DNA from: an uncultured Oscillibacter sp.
Lineage (GTDB): Bacteria > Bacillota > Clostridia > Oscillospirales > Oscillospiraceae
DNA: 64,000 nt
Direction: 5' to 3'
NCBI GenBank assembly: GCA_910584075.1
Contig: CAJTZI010000009.1
Span: 1-64,000, forward strand
Shown here piece by piece: positions 1-8,560 of the stretch. Every line of letters starts with the position of its first letter. The first letter of the stretch is position 1. The position numbers and the translations under genes are program-made. Under the pieces are notes generated by a model. That model had not been told where the DNA came from. It ran no database searches and saw nothing but the letters and a program-made list of their open reading frames with translations.

Positions 1-3000
1 TATTTGATCCTGCCATAGGTCACGACGGGAAAACCTCCTATACAAATGTAGAAGGCCTCTTCCAGTTAGACCCCATGGGGTATTACTATTATGATATGCG
101 GCAGAACTTTGCGGAGTATGACGGGGATACCAACCGGTTTATCCTCTATGACGCCCCTGCCGCGCAGCGTACTGACAACAGCTATGAAAACGGCGGATTC
201 GGGGATAAACGGAGCGTTGGCAATTTCCTGCCCTTCAATACCGCTGAACAGGTTTTCGATGGCGTCAGAGACGGCAGGCTGTACAGCAGCGAAAACATCA
301 CAACCCATAACGGCTATGTCAAAAACGGCAATTACCTGAACCACAATCTTGGAATGACGGTGAGCATTGACTTCCGCCAGCCTGCGGGAGGTATGGTCAA
401 TGCGGGAGTCAAGGGGAATGTACCCATGACCTTCCAGTTCTCCGGCGACGACGATGTGTGGGTGTTCATCGACGATGTGCTGGTGCTGGATTTGGGCGGC
501 ACACACAGCGAGATTTATGGAACAATTGATTTCTCCAGCGGTGCGGTTTCCGTGGGGCAGAGCTGGAAAACCAACGGGTTTCCCTACAAGTCCGATGGAA
601 CCGTGGACGTTGATGCGCTGACCCAGAACGCCATCCAAAACACGACTTTGAAGGCGCTTTTTGAGGAAGCTGAAAAACTGGATACGATCAGCTGGAACGG
701 AAATACCTTTGCCAGCGACACCGATCACACCCTGAGGATGTTCTATCTGGAACGGGGCAACTATGACTCCAGTCTGGCCTTCCGCTTTAACCTCCAGCCC
801 CAGCTGAACCAGCAGATCAGGAAGGTGGATCAAGCGGGCCAGCCCATGGAGGATGTGGAATTCCGGCTCTACCCCGCTGGTGAGACGGGGAACGGCCGGG
901 GGGCCATTGAGTGCTTCTACACCGACAGCAAGACCAGCAGCAGGATGCGTGTGCAGAACAACCGGAAATTCTATGTCACCCAGAGCGGCGATCAAGCTCT
1001 TTGTACGCTGAGAACCGATCCGGACGGCACCGCAAAGTTTTTGGACAGTGACGGGAACCCTTTCAACTTTGCCGACCTGGGCGAGCGGTACTACATTCTG
1101 AAAGAGACCCGCACGCCTCCCGGCTACCGGCCGCTGCCCGTGCCCGTTGTGCTGCACTACGACACGGAGACATCCATGCTCTCCGTGGCCAACCGCTGGA
1201 CCACCGGGGCCTACTCCTGCTCCGTCTCCAACATTCTGGGTTCAGGAGTGCTGACCTACGGGTATTTTGAGAATGGAAATATTCAGCAAGACAAAACCAA
1301 GCTGGTTTCTTCTGACAAACAGGAAAACGGACTGGTGGTGGCGGTCCCCATGCTGCTGCAGCAGTCTGAATCCAAGTGGATTGCCCTGTACGGCAGCAAC
1401 CTGCACGGCTTCGGTTCGGTTCGGCCGGCGGAGCGGACGGCGGAAGAATGGCGGAAAGCGGTTTTAGAGGCCGCGCTGCGGCAGGCGGCGGCCGGAGAGG
1501 GATACGCGGAATGGCGCCTGGACTGGGATGCGGATAACCGCCGCCTGACTGGTACGCTGGACGACCTGCCCGGTCTTGCCAGCCGGTACCAGATCAACGG
1601 CGGCGACGATATGCGCATGGTGTATGGGATCATCGAGCCGGCGGCGCTGTCGGCGCTGGGGATTCATGAGGCAGACGCCGCCGCCCGTTACAGGGCCCTA
1701 GGCCAGTATGTGAGAGAAAATAGCCCTGAGAAGACCCTGGCGGCCATTATGAATGTCAAGGTATCCGGCACTGGAAGCAGTCTGGGATTCAGCTTCCTGA
1801 ATGTGGACCAGTTCAACCGGAACTTCCGGTCCCTGATCTACATTCCCAATGAGCAGCGGGAGCTGCGGGTTCAGAAGGTGGACGAGGACGGAAGGCCTCT
1901 TGCCGGCGCTTCGTTCACACTGTTCAAAGATCAAGCGTGCACGGACATGATCTCGTCCGGTACAACGGATTACAACGGCCTTTTGATCTTCTCGCCCAGG
2001 AGCGGCGGCGGCTCCGGCTATGCCCAGGTGACATGGGCCGACGCCGCGGCGAATACAACATATTATCTCAGGGAGACCGGCGCTCCCGCCGGGTATACGG
2101 TCAATTCCACCGTGATTCCCATCGTTGTGGGCGTCTACTCCGTTTACGCCGACGCGGGTACAGCGGGTGACGGCGTCTCTGTCATGGCCGGCGTGGGCAC
2201 CCTGACCCAGACCATGCACCAGTACGCCATGGACAACGATGTGGACATCACGCTTCGGGACATCGTGACGACCATGCAGGTCCAGCCCTCCGGCGGCTTC
2301 ACGCTTGACGGCTGGGAGGACCAAAGACTGGAAAACACCGGATCTGCCGTTGTTTTCCGGACGATGGACCTGCATTATGGAATAAACCTTGTTGCGGAAT
2401 ACGGCGTGGATTATGGCCTTCACGATGTGGACATCACAGGAGATCAGGGTACGGTTTCCGGGGAGAAAACCAATATTCAGCCCTTCTTTGTCACGGATGA
2501 GGGTTTTATCCGCACGCGGGTGCGGCAGAACTACCCCGCGCTGACCGGCTCGATTCCGAAGTATGAAGGCGCAAAGACGGACACCAACAAGGACGATCTG
2601 GGGGATCTGGATCTCACCAGTCTGTTCAGCCTGCTGAACGTGGTGGTGGTGACGGACAAAAAGCCGGACACTCCCCGGCAGACCGGAGACCTGCGCATCA
2701 GCAAGAAGCTGGAGGGCAGCGGCCTGGAGGCGGGTGATTATACAAGGAATTTCACCTTCACCGTTACGTTTGCCGACGACGCAGGAAATCCGCTGGATGG
2801 GGAATTCCACTATTTCTGGGGCAAGGACAAAGTGGGTAAGATCAAAAGCGGCGGCACCATCACACTGCATCACGATGATACGGTCATCATTCAGGGACTG
2901 CCTGCCGGAACAAGCTTTGCCGTGACAGAGACAGCGGAGGCAGGCTGGCACGTGCGTCCCTCCAGAGGGGTGATCTCCGGAGAGATCACCGCCGGAGAGA

Positions 3001-3797
3001 CCGCAGGGGCGGACTTTGTCAACAGCAAGGATCCCAGCGCGGACCTGTCCGTCAGCAAAACCGTTACCGGCGATGGCGGAGACACGGAAAAAGAGTTTAC
3101 CTTTACGATTACGCTGAGCAAGGACGGCAGGCCGCTGCCAGGGTACTATAAGTATACCGGAGCGAAAACGGGTGAGCTCGGCAATAGCGGCTCCGTCAAA
3201 CTCAAGCACGGACAGAGGATCACCATCCACGATCTGCCTGTTGGCACGGTATACAAAGTGGAGGAGAGCGACAGCGAGGGTTATACGGTCACCCATACGG
3301 GAGATGCGGGAACGATTGAGGCGAACAAGACCTCGGAGGCGGCATTTACCAATCATAAGCCGAAGGACCCGCCCAAGGACCCGGAGGATCCGAAGGACCC
3401 GCCCAAGGACCCGGAGGACCCGGAGGATCCGAAGGATCCGCCCAAGGACCCGGAGGACCCGGAGGATCCGAAGGATCCGCCCAAGGACCCGGAGGAGCCG
3501 GAAATCCCGCCCGAAGATCCGGAGACGCCCCCCGACAGGCCGACGGAGCTTCCGGACCCGAACGATCCCGACAGTCCGGATACGATTACAATCTGGGATG
3601 ACGGTGTTCCCAAGACCTATATCAGAGTCTGGGACCCCGAGGAAGGGGAGTGGGTCTATATTCCGGACAACGAAGTGCCCCTGATTCCCATGACCGAGGA
3701 CACGCTGCGTACAGCGCCGTGGATTATGGTGTGCCTGTCCTCGCTGGCAGGGCTCTGTGCGTTCCTGCTGAAGAAGAGGCCGGAAGAAGAGGGCTGA
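1..3797 (+). CDS. Large cell-wall-anchored surface protein, 5' end outside window
   Basis: The reading frame is open from base 3 with no start codon, so the N-terminus (signal peptide) lies upstream. In order it shows a fibro-slime/PA14-like region (about nt 75-800) with the motif GDDDVWVFIDD, a SpaA-like prealbumin fold (about 805-1160, ending YYILKETRTPPGY), a second SpaA-like fold (about 1857-2130, LRVQKVDEDGRPLAGASF), two related Cna-B/DUF7601-like domains (about 2688-3027 and 3039-3357), a Pro-Lys-Asp/Glu repeat stalk (3360-3497), a Pro-rich linker, a sortase-like motif IPMTED (3684-3701), one membrane helix and a basic tail KKR. This is the architecture of a Gram-positive adhesin or pilin-like protein exposed on the wall. 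The sorting motif departs from LPxTG. Ligand and cognate sortase are not visible here. Confidence 0.85.
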   Translation, partial: FDPAIGHDGKTSYTNVEGLFQLDPMGYYYYDMRQNFAEYDGDTNRFILYDAPAAQRTDNSYENGGFGDKRSVGNFLPFNTAEQVFDGVRDGRLYSSENITTHNGYVKNGNYLNHNLGMTVSIDFRQPAGGMVNAGVKGNVPMTFQFSGDDDVWVFIDDVLVLDLGGTHSEIYGTIDFSSGAVSVGQSWKTNGFPYKSDGTVDVDALTQNAIQNTTLKALFEEAEKLDTISWNGNTFASDTDHTLRMFYLERGNYDSSLAFRFNLQPQLNQQIRKVDQAGQPMEDVEFRLYPAGETGNGRGAIECFYTDSKTSSRMRVQNNRKFYVTQSGDQALCTLRTDPDGTAKFLDSDGNPFNFADLGERYYILKETRTPPGYRPLPVPVVLHYDTETSMLSVANRWTTGAYSCSVSNILGSGVLTYGYFENGNIQQDKTKLVSSDKQENGLVVAVPMLLQQSESKWIALYGSNLHGFGSVRPAERTAEEWRKAVLEAALRQAAAGEGYAEWRLDWDADNRRLTGTLDDLPGLASRYQINGGDDMRMVYGIIEPAALSALGIHEADAAARYRALGQYVRENSPEKTLAAIMNVKVSGTGSSLGFSFLNVDQFNRNFRSLIYIPNEQRELRVQKVDEDGRPLAGASFTLFKDQACTDMISSGTTDYNGLLIFSPRSGGGSGYAQVTWADAAANTTYYLRETGAPAGYTVNSTVIPIVVGVYSVYADAGTAGDGVSVMAGVGTLTQTMHQYAMDNDVDITLRDIVTTMQVQPSGGFTLDGWEDQRLENTGSAVVFRTMDLHYGINLVAEYGVDYGLHDVDITGDQGTVSGEKTNIQPFFVTDEGFIRTRVRQNYPALTGSIPKYEGAKTDTNKDDLGDLDLTSLFSLLNVVVVTDKKPDTPRQTGDLRISKKLEGSGLEAGDYTRNFTFTVTFADDAGNPLDGEFHYFWGKDKVGKIKSGGTITLHHDDTVIIQGLPAGTSFAVTETAEAGWHVRPSRGVISGEITAGETAGADFVNSKDPSADLSVSKTVTGDGGDTEKEFTFTITLSKDGRPLPGYYKYTGAKTGELGNSGSVKLKHGQRITIHDLPVGTVYKVEESDSEGYTVTHTGDAGTIEANKTSEAAFTNHKPKDPPKDPEDPKDPPKDPEDPEDPKDPPKDPEDPEDPKDPPKDPEEPEIPPEDPETPPDRPTELPDPNDPDSPDTITIWDDGVPKTYIRVWDPEEGEWVYIPDNEVPLIPMTEDTLRTAPWIMVCLSSLAGLCAFLLKKRPEEEG
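3360..3497 (+). repeat. Tandem repeats encoding a PKDPPKDPED stalk
   Basis: Four in-frame tandem units of 30, 39, 39 and 30 bp encode PKDPPKDPED, with an extra PED in the two middle units. They are near-identical at DNA level (only GAC/GAT wobble), which suggests recent expansion and likely length variation between strains. They form a rigid charged wall-spanning stalk ahead of the anchor. Confidence 0.9.
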
Positions 3798-3830
3798 TGA
3801 GGCCGCGTATGCGGAAAGACTTTGGGACCC

Positions 3831-3868
3831 GGAGAACCGGGCGCCATACGGCGCCCGGTTCTCCTTTT
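3831..3868 (+). terminator. Rho-independent terminator of the surface protein
   Basis: Perfect 15-bp inverted repeat (3831-3845 and 3850-3864) with a 4-nt loop ATAC followed by TTTT, 33 nt after the stop codon. Confidence 0.9.
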
Positions 3869-3938
3869 ACGGCTGGAAGCGCCCGGCCCGCCTGGGGAAT
3901 ATAGGGAGCGTCTCTCATAAAATCGCAATTTTCCCCTC

Positions 3939-3966
3939 TTGACTTTTTCGGGGAAGCTGATATGAT
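3939..3966 (+). promoter_or_regulatory. SigA-type promoter of the molybdenum operon
   Basis: TTGACT (3939-3944), 16-bp spacer, TATGAT (3961-3966). It sits about 48 bp ahead of the moaA start and is the only good promoter before moaA. Confidence 0.75.
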
Positions 3967-3980
3967 GAACTTATCGTTAA

Positions 3981-3992
3981 TCTCAATTGAGA
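3981..3992. promoter_or_regulatory. Palindromic operator candidate in the moaA leader
   Basis: The perfect 12-bp palindrome TCTCAATTGAGA lies just downstream of the expected transcription start, between promoter and ribosome binding site. Its right half with flank (ATTGAGAATCA) resembles half of a Fur-family box, but the full site does not match a canonical one. A regulator cannot be named from sequence alone. Confidence 0.4.
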
Positions 3993-4013
3993 ATCACGAA
4001 TGGAGGCGTTTTT

Positions 4014-4958
4014 GTGCGGGATGGCTGCGGCCGGACGATTGACTATCTGCGTCTGTCGGTGACAGACCTGTGCAACTACCGGTGCCGCTACTGCATGCCG
4101 GCGGAGGGTGTGGCCAAGCGGTGCCACGGGGACATACTGTCCGTGGAGGAGTGCGTGGAAATCGGCGCGGCGGCGGTGCGGTGCGGGGTGAGAAAGATCC
4201 GCCTCACCGGCGGGGAGCCTCTGGTGCGGCGGGGCCTTCTGGATATCTGCCGGGGCCTGCGGGCCCTTCCGGGGCTGGAGGAGCTGTGCCTCACCACCAA
4301 CGGAAGCCTCTTGGCGCAGATGGCAGCCCCTCTGCGAAAGGCAGGAACGGACCGGCTGAATGTCAGCCTGGATACCCTCCGTCCGGACCGCTTTGCGGCC
4401 ATGACCCGGCGGGGACGGCTGGAGGACACGCTTGCCGGTATCCGGGCGGCGGAGGACGCCGGATTCAAAAATTTGAAGCTGGACACCGTTTTGATCGGCG
4501 GGTTCAACGATGACGAGACCGGGGATTTCCTGAACCTGACGGTGGAACACCCATGGGAGGTCCGCTTCATTGAGCTGATGCCCATGGGGCCCTGTGCGGA
4601 ATGGGAGCGGTCCTGCTTTCTGCCCGGGGAGTACATTCTGAAAAAACATCCCGCTTTGCGGCGGATTGAGTCCAAAGGCGTGGCACGGCGGTACCGCCTG
4701 CCGGGGGCGAAGGGGACGGTGGGTCTGATCTCCCCTCTGAGCCACGATTTCTGCGGGCAGTGCCGCCGGGTCCGGGTGACGGCGGACGGGAAATTGAAGG
4801 GCTGCCTTCACAGCCGGAAGGAAATACCCCTGCGGGGCCTGCACGGCGCGGAGCTGGAGACCGAGATTCGCTCAGGCGTTCTGCAAAAGCCCCTGCGGCA
4901 CTATCTGACAGACCGCCCCAGCGATACCCCCAGAACCATGAACCAGATCGGAGGATGA
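4014..4958 (+). CDS. moaA: GTP 3',8-cyclase MoaA
   Basis: Radical-SAM enzyme that rearranges GTP into 3',8-cyclo-GTP, first step of molybdenum cofactor synthesis. The N-terminal cluster motif CX3CX2C is Cys20, Cys24, Cys27 (DLCNYRCRYC). The C-terminal second [4Fe-4S] motif is CX2CX13C (CGQC...GC). The protein ends in Gly-Gly, as expected for MoaA. The GTG at 4014 is chosen because GGAGG lies 7 nt upstream and the N-terminus MRDGCGRTIDYLRLSVTD matches the family; an upstream TTG at 3987 would give an unsupported extension. 314 aa, slightly short for the family. First gene of the Mo operon, 3 nt from moaC. Confidence 0.95.
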   Translation: MRDGCGRTIDYLRLSVTDLCNYRCRYCMPAEGVAKRCHGDILSVEECVEIGAAAVRCGVRKIRLTGGEPLVRRGLLDICRGLRALPGLEELCLTTNGSLLAQMAAPLRKAGTDRLNVSLDTLRPDRFAAMTRRGRLEDTLAGIRAAEDAGFKNLKLDTVLIGGFNDDETGDFLNLTVEHPWEVRFIELMPMGPCAEWERSCFLPGEYILKKHPALRRIESKGVARRYRLPGAKGTVGLISPLSHDFCGQCRRVRVTADGKLKGCLHSRKEIPLRGLHGAELETEIRSGVLQKPLRHYLTDRPSDTPRTMNQIGG

Positions 4959-4961
4959 ATC

Positions 4962-5441
4962 ATGCCGGAATTGACCCATTTCAACCAGCAGGGCCGGGCG
5001 AGAATGGTGGACGTGACGGAGAAGGCCGTCACCCGCCGCACCGCCGCGGCCGCCGGAGAGATCCACGTCTCAACCGAGACTATGGCCCACATCAAAAACG
5101 GTACGCTGAAAAAGGGCGATGTGCTGGCAGTGGCCCAGGTGGCGGGCATCCAGGCGGCAAAGCACACCTGGGAGATGATTCCCATGTGCCATCCCCTGCC
5201 CCTGACCGGTATTGACATCGTGTTTCACCTCTCGGATGAGCCGTGCATGGTGGAGATTTCCGCCGCCGTCACCTGCACCGGCGTCACCGGTGTAGAGATG
5301 GAGGCCCTGGCTGCCGTCTCCGCCGCGGCGCTGACGGTCTATGATATGTGCAAGGCCGTTCAGAGAGATATGAGGATCACCAACATCCGCCTGCTGGAGA
5401 AATCCGGCGGCAGGAGCGGTGATTACAGAGCGGAGGAATGA
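4962..5441 (+). CDS. moaC: Cyclic pyranopterin monophosphate synthase MoaC
   Basis: Converts 3',8-cyclo-GTP to cyclic pyranopterin monophosphate, acting directly after MoaA. Family motifs are present: MCHPLPLTGIDI near residue 75 and GVEMEALAAVS...YDMCKA near residue 110. 159 aa, full family length. GGAGG lies 7 nt upstream of the ATG, inside the end of moaA. The stop codon sits in the ribosome binding region of the next gene, indicating translational coupling. Confidence 0.96.
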   Translation: MPELTHFNQQGRARMVDVTEKAVTRRTAAAAGEIHVSTETMAHIKNGTLKKGDVLAVAQVAGIQAAKHTWEMIPMCHPLPLTGIDIVFHLSDEPCMVEISAAVTCTGVTGVEMEALAAVSAAALTVYDMCKAVQRDMRITNIRLLEKSGGRSGDYRAEE

Positions 5442-5443
5442 AT

Positions 5444-5878
5444 ATGGCAACGGTTTTGTCTGTGAATATCAGCGAGAAAAAGGGGGAGCGGAAGAACCCG
5501 GTTTCCGAGATCCGCCTGAAGCTCCACCACGGCATTGCAGGGGACGCCCACGCCGGGGACTGGCACCGGCAGATCAGTCTTCTGGCCAGTGAGAGCGTGG
5601 ACACCATGCGTGCGGACTGCCCCATTCCGCTGGACGCCGGGATCTTTGCGGAGAATATCAACACCGTGGGGATCGATCTGAAATCACTGCCCGTGGGAAC
5701 CCGCCTCCGCGTCGGCGAGACGGAGGTGGAGGTCACACAGATCGGCAAGGAGTGCCACAGTGACTGCGCCATTAAAAAGGCCGTGGGCAAATGCGTCATG
5801 CCCGCCGAGGGGATCTTCGCCGTGGTGGTCAGGGAGGGCACTGTCCGGGCCGGAGACGAAATCGAGGTGCTGAAGTGA
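5444..5878 (+). CDS. MOSC domain protein of the Mo-cofactor operon
   Basis: A 144-aa single-domain MOSC protein. This fold is the C-terminal domain of eukaryotic Mo-cofactor sulfurase and occurs alone in bacterial Mo operons, where a role in cofactor sulfur or metal handling is assumed. Visible family features are GIAGDAHAGDWHRQ (residues about 28-41) and the conserved cysteine in GKCVMPAEGIFAVV. The ATG at 5444 is preferred (GGAGG 7 nt upstream) over the ATG at 5438, which lies almost on the Shine-Dalgarno. It overlaps the next start by 4 nt. Specific function unproven. Confidence 0.85.
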   Translation: MATVLSVNISEKKGERKNPVSEIRLKLHHGIAGDAHAGDWHRQISLLASESVDTMRADCPIPLDAGIFAENINTVGIDLKSLPVGTRLRVGETEVEVTQIGKECHSDCAIKKAVGKCVMPAEGIFAVVVREGTVRAGDEIEVLK

Positions 5879-6894
5879 AGCTGATCAACACCACAGACGC
5901 TGTGGGCCATGTCCTGTGTCACGACATGACCCAGATCATCAAAGGCGAGTACAAGGACGCGCGATTCCGCAAGGGTCACGTGGTCCGGGAGGAGGACATT
6001 CCTGTCCTGCTGTCCATGGGCAAGGAGCACCTGTACGTCTGGGAGATGGTTCCCGGAATGGTGCACGAAAATGACGCGGCGGAGCGGCTGTGCGCCCTCT
6101 GCGTCAATGAGAACATGGAGCGCGGCGGGGTCAAGGAGGGCAAGATTGAGCTCACCGCCGCCTGTGACGGACTGTTCCAGGTGGACTCCCGGCGGCTGAC
6201 CGCGGTCAATTCCATTGAGGACATCATAATTGCCACCCGCCACGGGAACACCGGCGTCCGGCGGGGGGACCGGCTGGCGGGCGCCCGGGTCATCCCCCTC
6301 GTCATCCGGGAGGAGAAGCTCCTTTCTGCGGAGGAGGCCGCGGGGCCCGCCCCCCTGCTGGAGCTGCTGCCGTACGTGAAGAGGACCGCCGCCATTGTGG
6401 CCACCGGCAGCGAGGTGAAATCCGGACTGATTCAGGATGCCTTCACTCCGGTTGTCAGGGACAAGCTGGCGGAATACGGCATCGAGACGCTGACGGCGGT
6501 CTATTCCGGCGACGGGGTGGAGAACGTGGCAAACGCCATCTCCGAGGTCCGGCGGACCGGGGCGGAGATCATTCTCTGCACCGGCGGCATGAGCGTGGAC
6601 CCGGACGACAACACCCCCGGCGGCATTCGCGCCAGCGGAGCCCGGATCGTCTCCTACGGCGCGCCGGTACTGCCGGGAGCCATGCTGCTGGTGGGGTACT
6701 ATGAGGACGGAACGCCTGTCTTGGGCCTGCCCGGCTGCGTCATGTACGCCGGAGCCACAATTTTCGACCTGCTTCTTCCTCGGATCGCCGCAGGTGTGGA
6801 GATCACCCGGGAGGAGATCGCCGCCATGGGGGAGGGCGGGCTGTGCCTGGGCTGCAAGCCCTGCAGATGGCCCCACTGCCCCTTCGGGAAGTGA
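5875..6894 (+). CDS. Molybdopterin-binding MoeA-like protein with Cys-rich tail
   Basis: 339 aa from a GTG that overlaps the upstream stop (GTGA), with GAGGTG ahead of it. The region from about residue 164 is a MoaB/Mog-type molybdopterin-binding domain (IVATGSEV, CTGGMSVDPDD, LPGCVMY). The N-terminal half resembles MoeA domains only loosely and the protein is shorter than MoeA (about 400 aa). Expected role is metal insertion into, or transfer of, molybdopterin. The C-terminus carries CLGCKPCRWPHCPFGK, a CX2CX2CX4C cluster not part of MoeA, possibly binding zinc or Fe-S. Last gene before a terminator. Confidence 0.8.
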   Translation: MKLINTTDAVGHVLCHDMTQIIKGEYKDARFRKGHVVREEDIPVLLSMGKEHLYVWEMVPGMVHENDAAERLCALCVNENMERGGVKEGKIELTAACDGLFQVDSRRLTAVNSIEDIIIATRHGNTGVRRGDRLAGARVIPLVIREEKLLSAEEAAGPAPLLELLPYVKRTAAIVATGSEVKSGLIQDAFTPVVRDKLAEYGIETLTAVYSGDGVENVANAISEVRRTGAEIILCTGGMSVDPDDNTPGGIRASGARIVSYGAPVLPGAMLLVGYYEDGTPVLGLPGCVMYAGATIFDLLLPRIAAGVEITREEIAAMGEGGLCLGCKPCRWPHCPFGK

Positions 6895-6908
6895 TCCCTT
6901 CAGCGGCC

Positions 6909-6934
6909 GGGCGGCATATTGCCGCCCTCTTTTC
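6909..6934 (+). terminator. Terminator after the MoeA-like gene
   Basis: Stem GGGCGGCA / TGCCGCCC (6909-6916, 6920-6927) with a 3-nt loop, followed by TCTTTT. Confidence 0.85.
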
Positions 6935-6981
6935 CAAAATTCGTTCATCTCAAATAAATATCACGCCTTGCGTCTCCGCAC

Positions 6982-7010
6982 TTGCAAATGGCGGGAAAAC
7001 ATATTAAAAT
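6982..7010 (+). promoter_or_regulatory. Promoter of modABC
   Basis: TTGCAA (6982-6987), 17-bp spacer, TAAAAT (7005-7010), 20 bp ahead of the modA start. It follows the terminator, so molybdate transport can be expressed separately from pterin synthesis. Confidence 0.7.
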
Positions 7011-7030
7011 CAGAAGGGAAAGACGAAGTC

Positions 7031-7828
7031 ATGAAAGAGAAAATCCTACTTCCGCTGCTTTTCTGCCTGCTTCTGACGGCCTGCGGCGGAAGGGCCGGTT
7101 CCCCCGGGGCAGAAGAGCCGGCGGAGCCGGTGGAGATCTCTGTTTTCGCCGCCTCCTCCATGACGGAGGCACTGGACCGGATCATTGCGCTGTATGGGGA
7201 TGCGGCACCCGATGTGACCGTCATCCCCACCTACGACGCCTCCGGTACGCTGCTGGAGCAGATTCGGCAGGGGGCCGGATGTGATCTGTTCATCTCCGCC
7301 GGTCAGTCCCAGATGAACGTCCTGGCCGGGGAGGGCGCGCTGCTGGAGGACAGCCGGCTGGACCTGCTGGAGAACCAGGTCACGCTGTCCGTGCCAGAGG
7401 GCAACCCTGCCGGGATTGAGTGCTTTGACCAGCTGGCGGAAAGACTGAAAAGCGGCGATGTGTTTCTGGCCGTCGGCGACAGCAGCGTTCCCGTGGGCCA
7501 GTACACCCGGAGGATCTTCGGCTACTATGGAATCGACGAGGCAGCCGTCGCCGGCTGTCTGACCTATGGCTCCAATGTCAAGGAGGTCGCCACCCAGGTC
7601 TCCGCGGCCGCGGTGGACTGCGGCATCATCTATGCTACGGACGCCTTCTCCGCCGGCCTTGCGGTGGTGGACAGCGCTGACACGGAGATGTGCGGCCGGG
7701 TGATCTATCCCGCCTCCGTTTTGGCAGACAGCGCAGTTCCCGAGGCGGCCCGGGCGTTTCTGGACTTTCTGACCACCGCTGACGCCGGCGCGGTGTTTGA
7801 GAGCGTCGGCTTCACGGCCGTGAACTGA
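7031..7828 (+). CDS. modA: Molybdate ABC transporter substrate-binding lipoprotein ModA
   Basis: Binds molybdate outside the membrane and delivers it to ModB. The signal peptide MKEKILLPLLFCLLLTAC has a lipobox LTAC, so the mature protein is a lipoprotein. Oxyanion-binding signatures include VFAASSMTEALD near residue 40 and the SVPVGQYTRRI region typical of ModA. 265 aa. The ATG at 7031 is preceded by GAAGGGA and followed directly by the signal peptide; in-frame upstream sequence belongs to the preceding gene region. Confidence 0.93.
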   Translation: MKEKILLPLLFCLLLTACGGRAGSPGAEEPAEPVEISVFAASSMTEALDRIIALYGDAAPDVTVIPTYDASGTLLEQIRQGAGCDLFISAGQSQMNVLAGEGALLEDSRLDLLENQVTLSVPEGNPAGIECFDQLAERLKSGDVFLAVGDSSVPVGQYTRRIFGYYGIDEAAVAGCLTYGSNVKEVATQVSAAAVDCGIIYATDAFSAGLAVVDSADTEMCGRVIYPASVLADSAVPEAARAFLDFLTTADAGAVFESVGFTAVN

Positions 7829-7835
7829 TTTACAA

Positions 7836-7867
7836 AGGGCGGGGCGGCCTGCTCCGCCCTGATTTTT
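7836..7867 (+). terminator. Hairpin with T-run between modA and modB (attenuating terminator)
   Basis: AGGGCGG (7836-7842) pairs with CCGCCCT (7854-7860), followed by GATTTTT. Lying inside the transporter operon, it probably reduces readthrough so that the binding protein is made in excess over the permease. Confidence 0.65.
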
Positions 7868-7891
7868 GACATATGACCGGAGGTGACGCTT

Positions 7892-8560
7892 TTGGATTGG
7901 TATCCCCTCTGTAATTCCCTGCGCATTGCCGCCATCTCCACAGCGGCGGTGTTCTTCCTGGGAATCCTCGCGGCCCACTGGACTGCAAAGCTGCCTCCGG
8001 TGCTCAAGGGTATATTGGATGTGGCGCTGACGCTGCCCATGGTGCTGCCCCCCACGGTGGTGGGCTGGCTGCTGCTGATGCTGCTGGGGCCGAAGCGGCC
8101 CCTGGGCGCGTGGGCGCAGTCGGTCTTTGGCGTTCGGCTGGTGATGACCTGGTGGTCTGCCGTGTTCGCCACCGCCGTTGTGGCCTTCCCCCTGATGTAC
8201 CGCACGGCCCGGGGCGCATTTGAGAGCTTTGACCAAAGCCTTGCCGATGCCGGACGGACCCTGGGCCGTTCCAATATTTGGGTGTTTTGGCGGGTGCAGA
8301 TGCCGGTCTGCCGGCAGGGAATTCTGGCGGGCACTGTTTTGTCCTTCGCCCGGGCGCTGGGCGAGTACGGCGCCACGTCCATGATCGCCGGGTATACCCC
8401 AGGCCGCACCGCCACCATCTCCACCACCGTCTACCAGCTCTGGCGCACCGGCGACGACGCCGGGGCCCTCCGGTGGGTGCTGGTGAACGCGGCCATCTCC
8501 GCCGCGTTTTTGCTGGCGGTGAATCTTCTGGAGAGGCGGCAGAGGGGAGGCGGGCGCTGA
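7892..8560 (+). CDS. modB: Molybdate ABC transporter permease ModB
   Basis: Integral membrane channel subunit of the molybdate importer, about five helices, 222 aa. The EAA loop that contacts ModC is visible near residues 118-145 (SLADAGRTLGRSNIWVFWRVQMP), and ARALGEYGATSMIAG is diagnostic of ModB/CysT permeases. Start taken as TTG at 7892 because a full GGAGGTGA ends 5 nt before it and the product begins MDWYPL as in relatives; the GTG at 7883 is part of that ribosome binding site. Overlaps modC by 1 nt. Confidence 0.93.
   Translation: MDWYPLCNSLRIAAISTAAVFFLGILAAHWTAKLPPVLKGILDVALTLPMVLPPTVVGWLLLMLLGPKRPLGAWAQSVFGVRLVMTWWSAVFATAVVAFPLMYRTARGAFESFDQSLADAGRTLGRSNIWVFWRVQMPVCRQGILAGTVLSFARALGEYGATSMIAGYTPGRTATISTTVYQLWRTGDDAGALRWVLVNAAISAAFLLAVNLLERRQRGGGR

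Noticed and set aside
3360..3497. CRISPR-like repeat array
   Set aside because: The units are contiguous, in frame and without spacers, and encode a proline-rich stalk.
3353..3613. Gly/Ser repeat reading frame on the minus strand
   Set aside because: Antisense of the PKDP repeat stalk; no ribosome site.
3967..4013. Moco riboswitch before moaA
   Set aside because: The leader from the assigned promoter is only about 45 nt, too short for that riboswitch.
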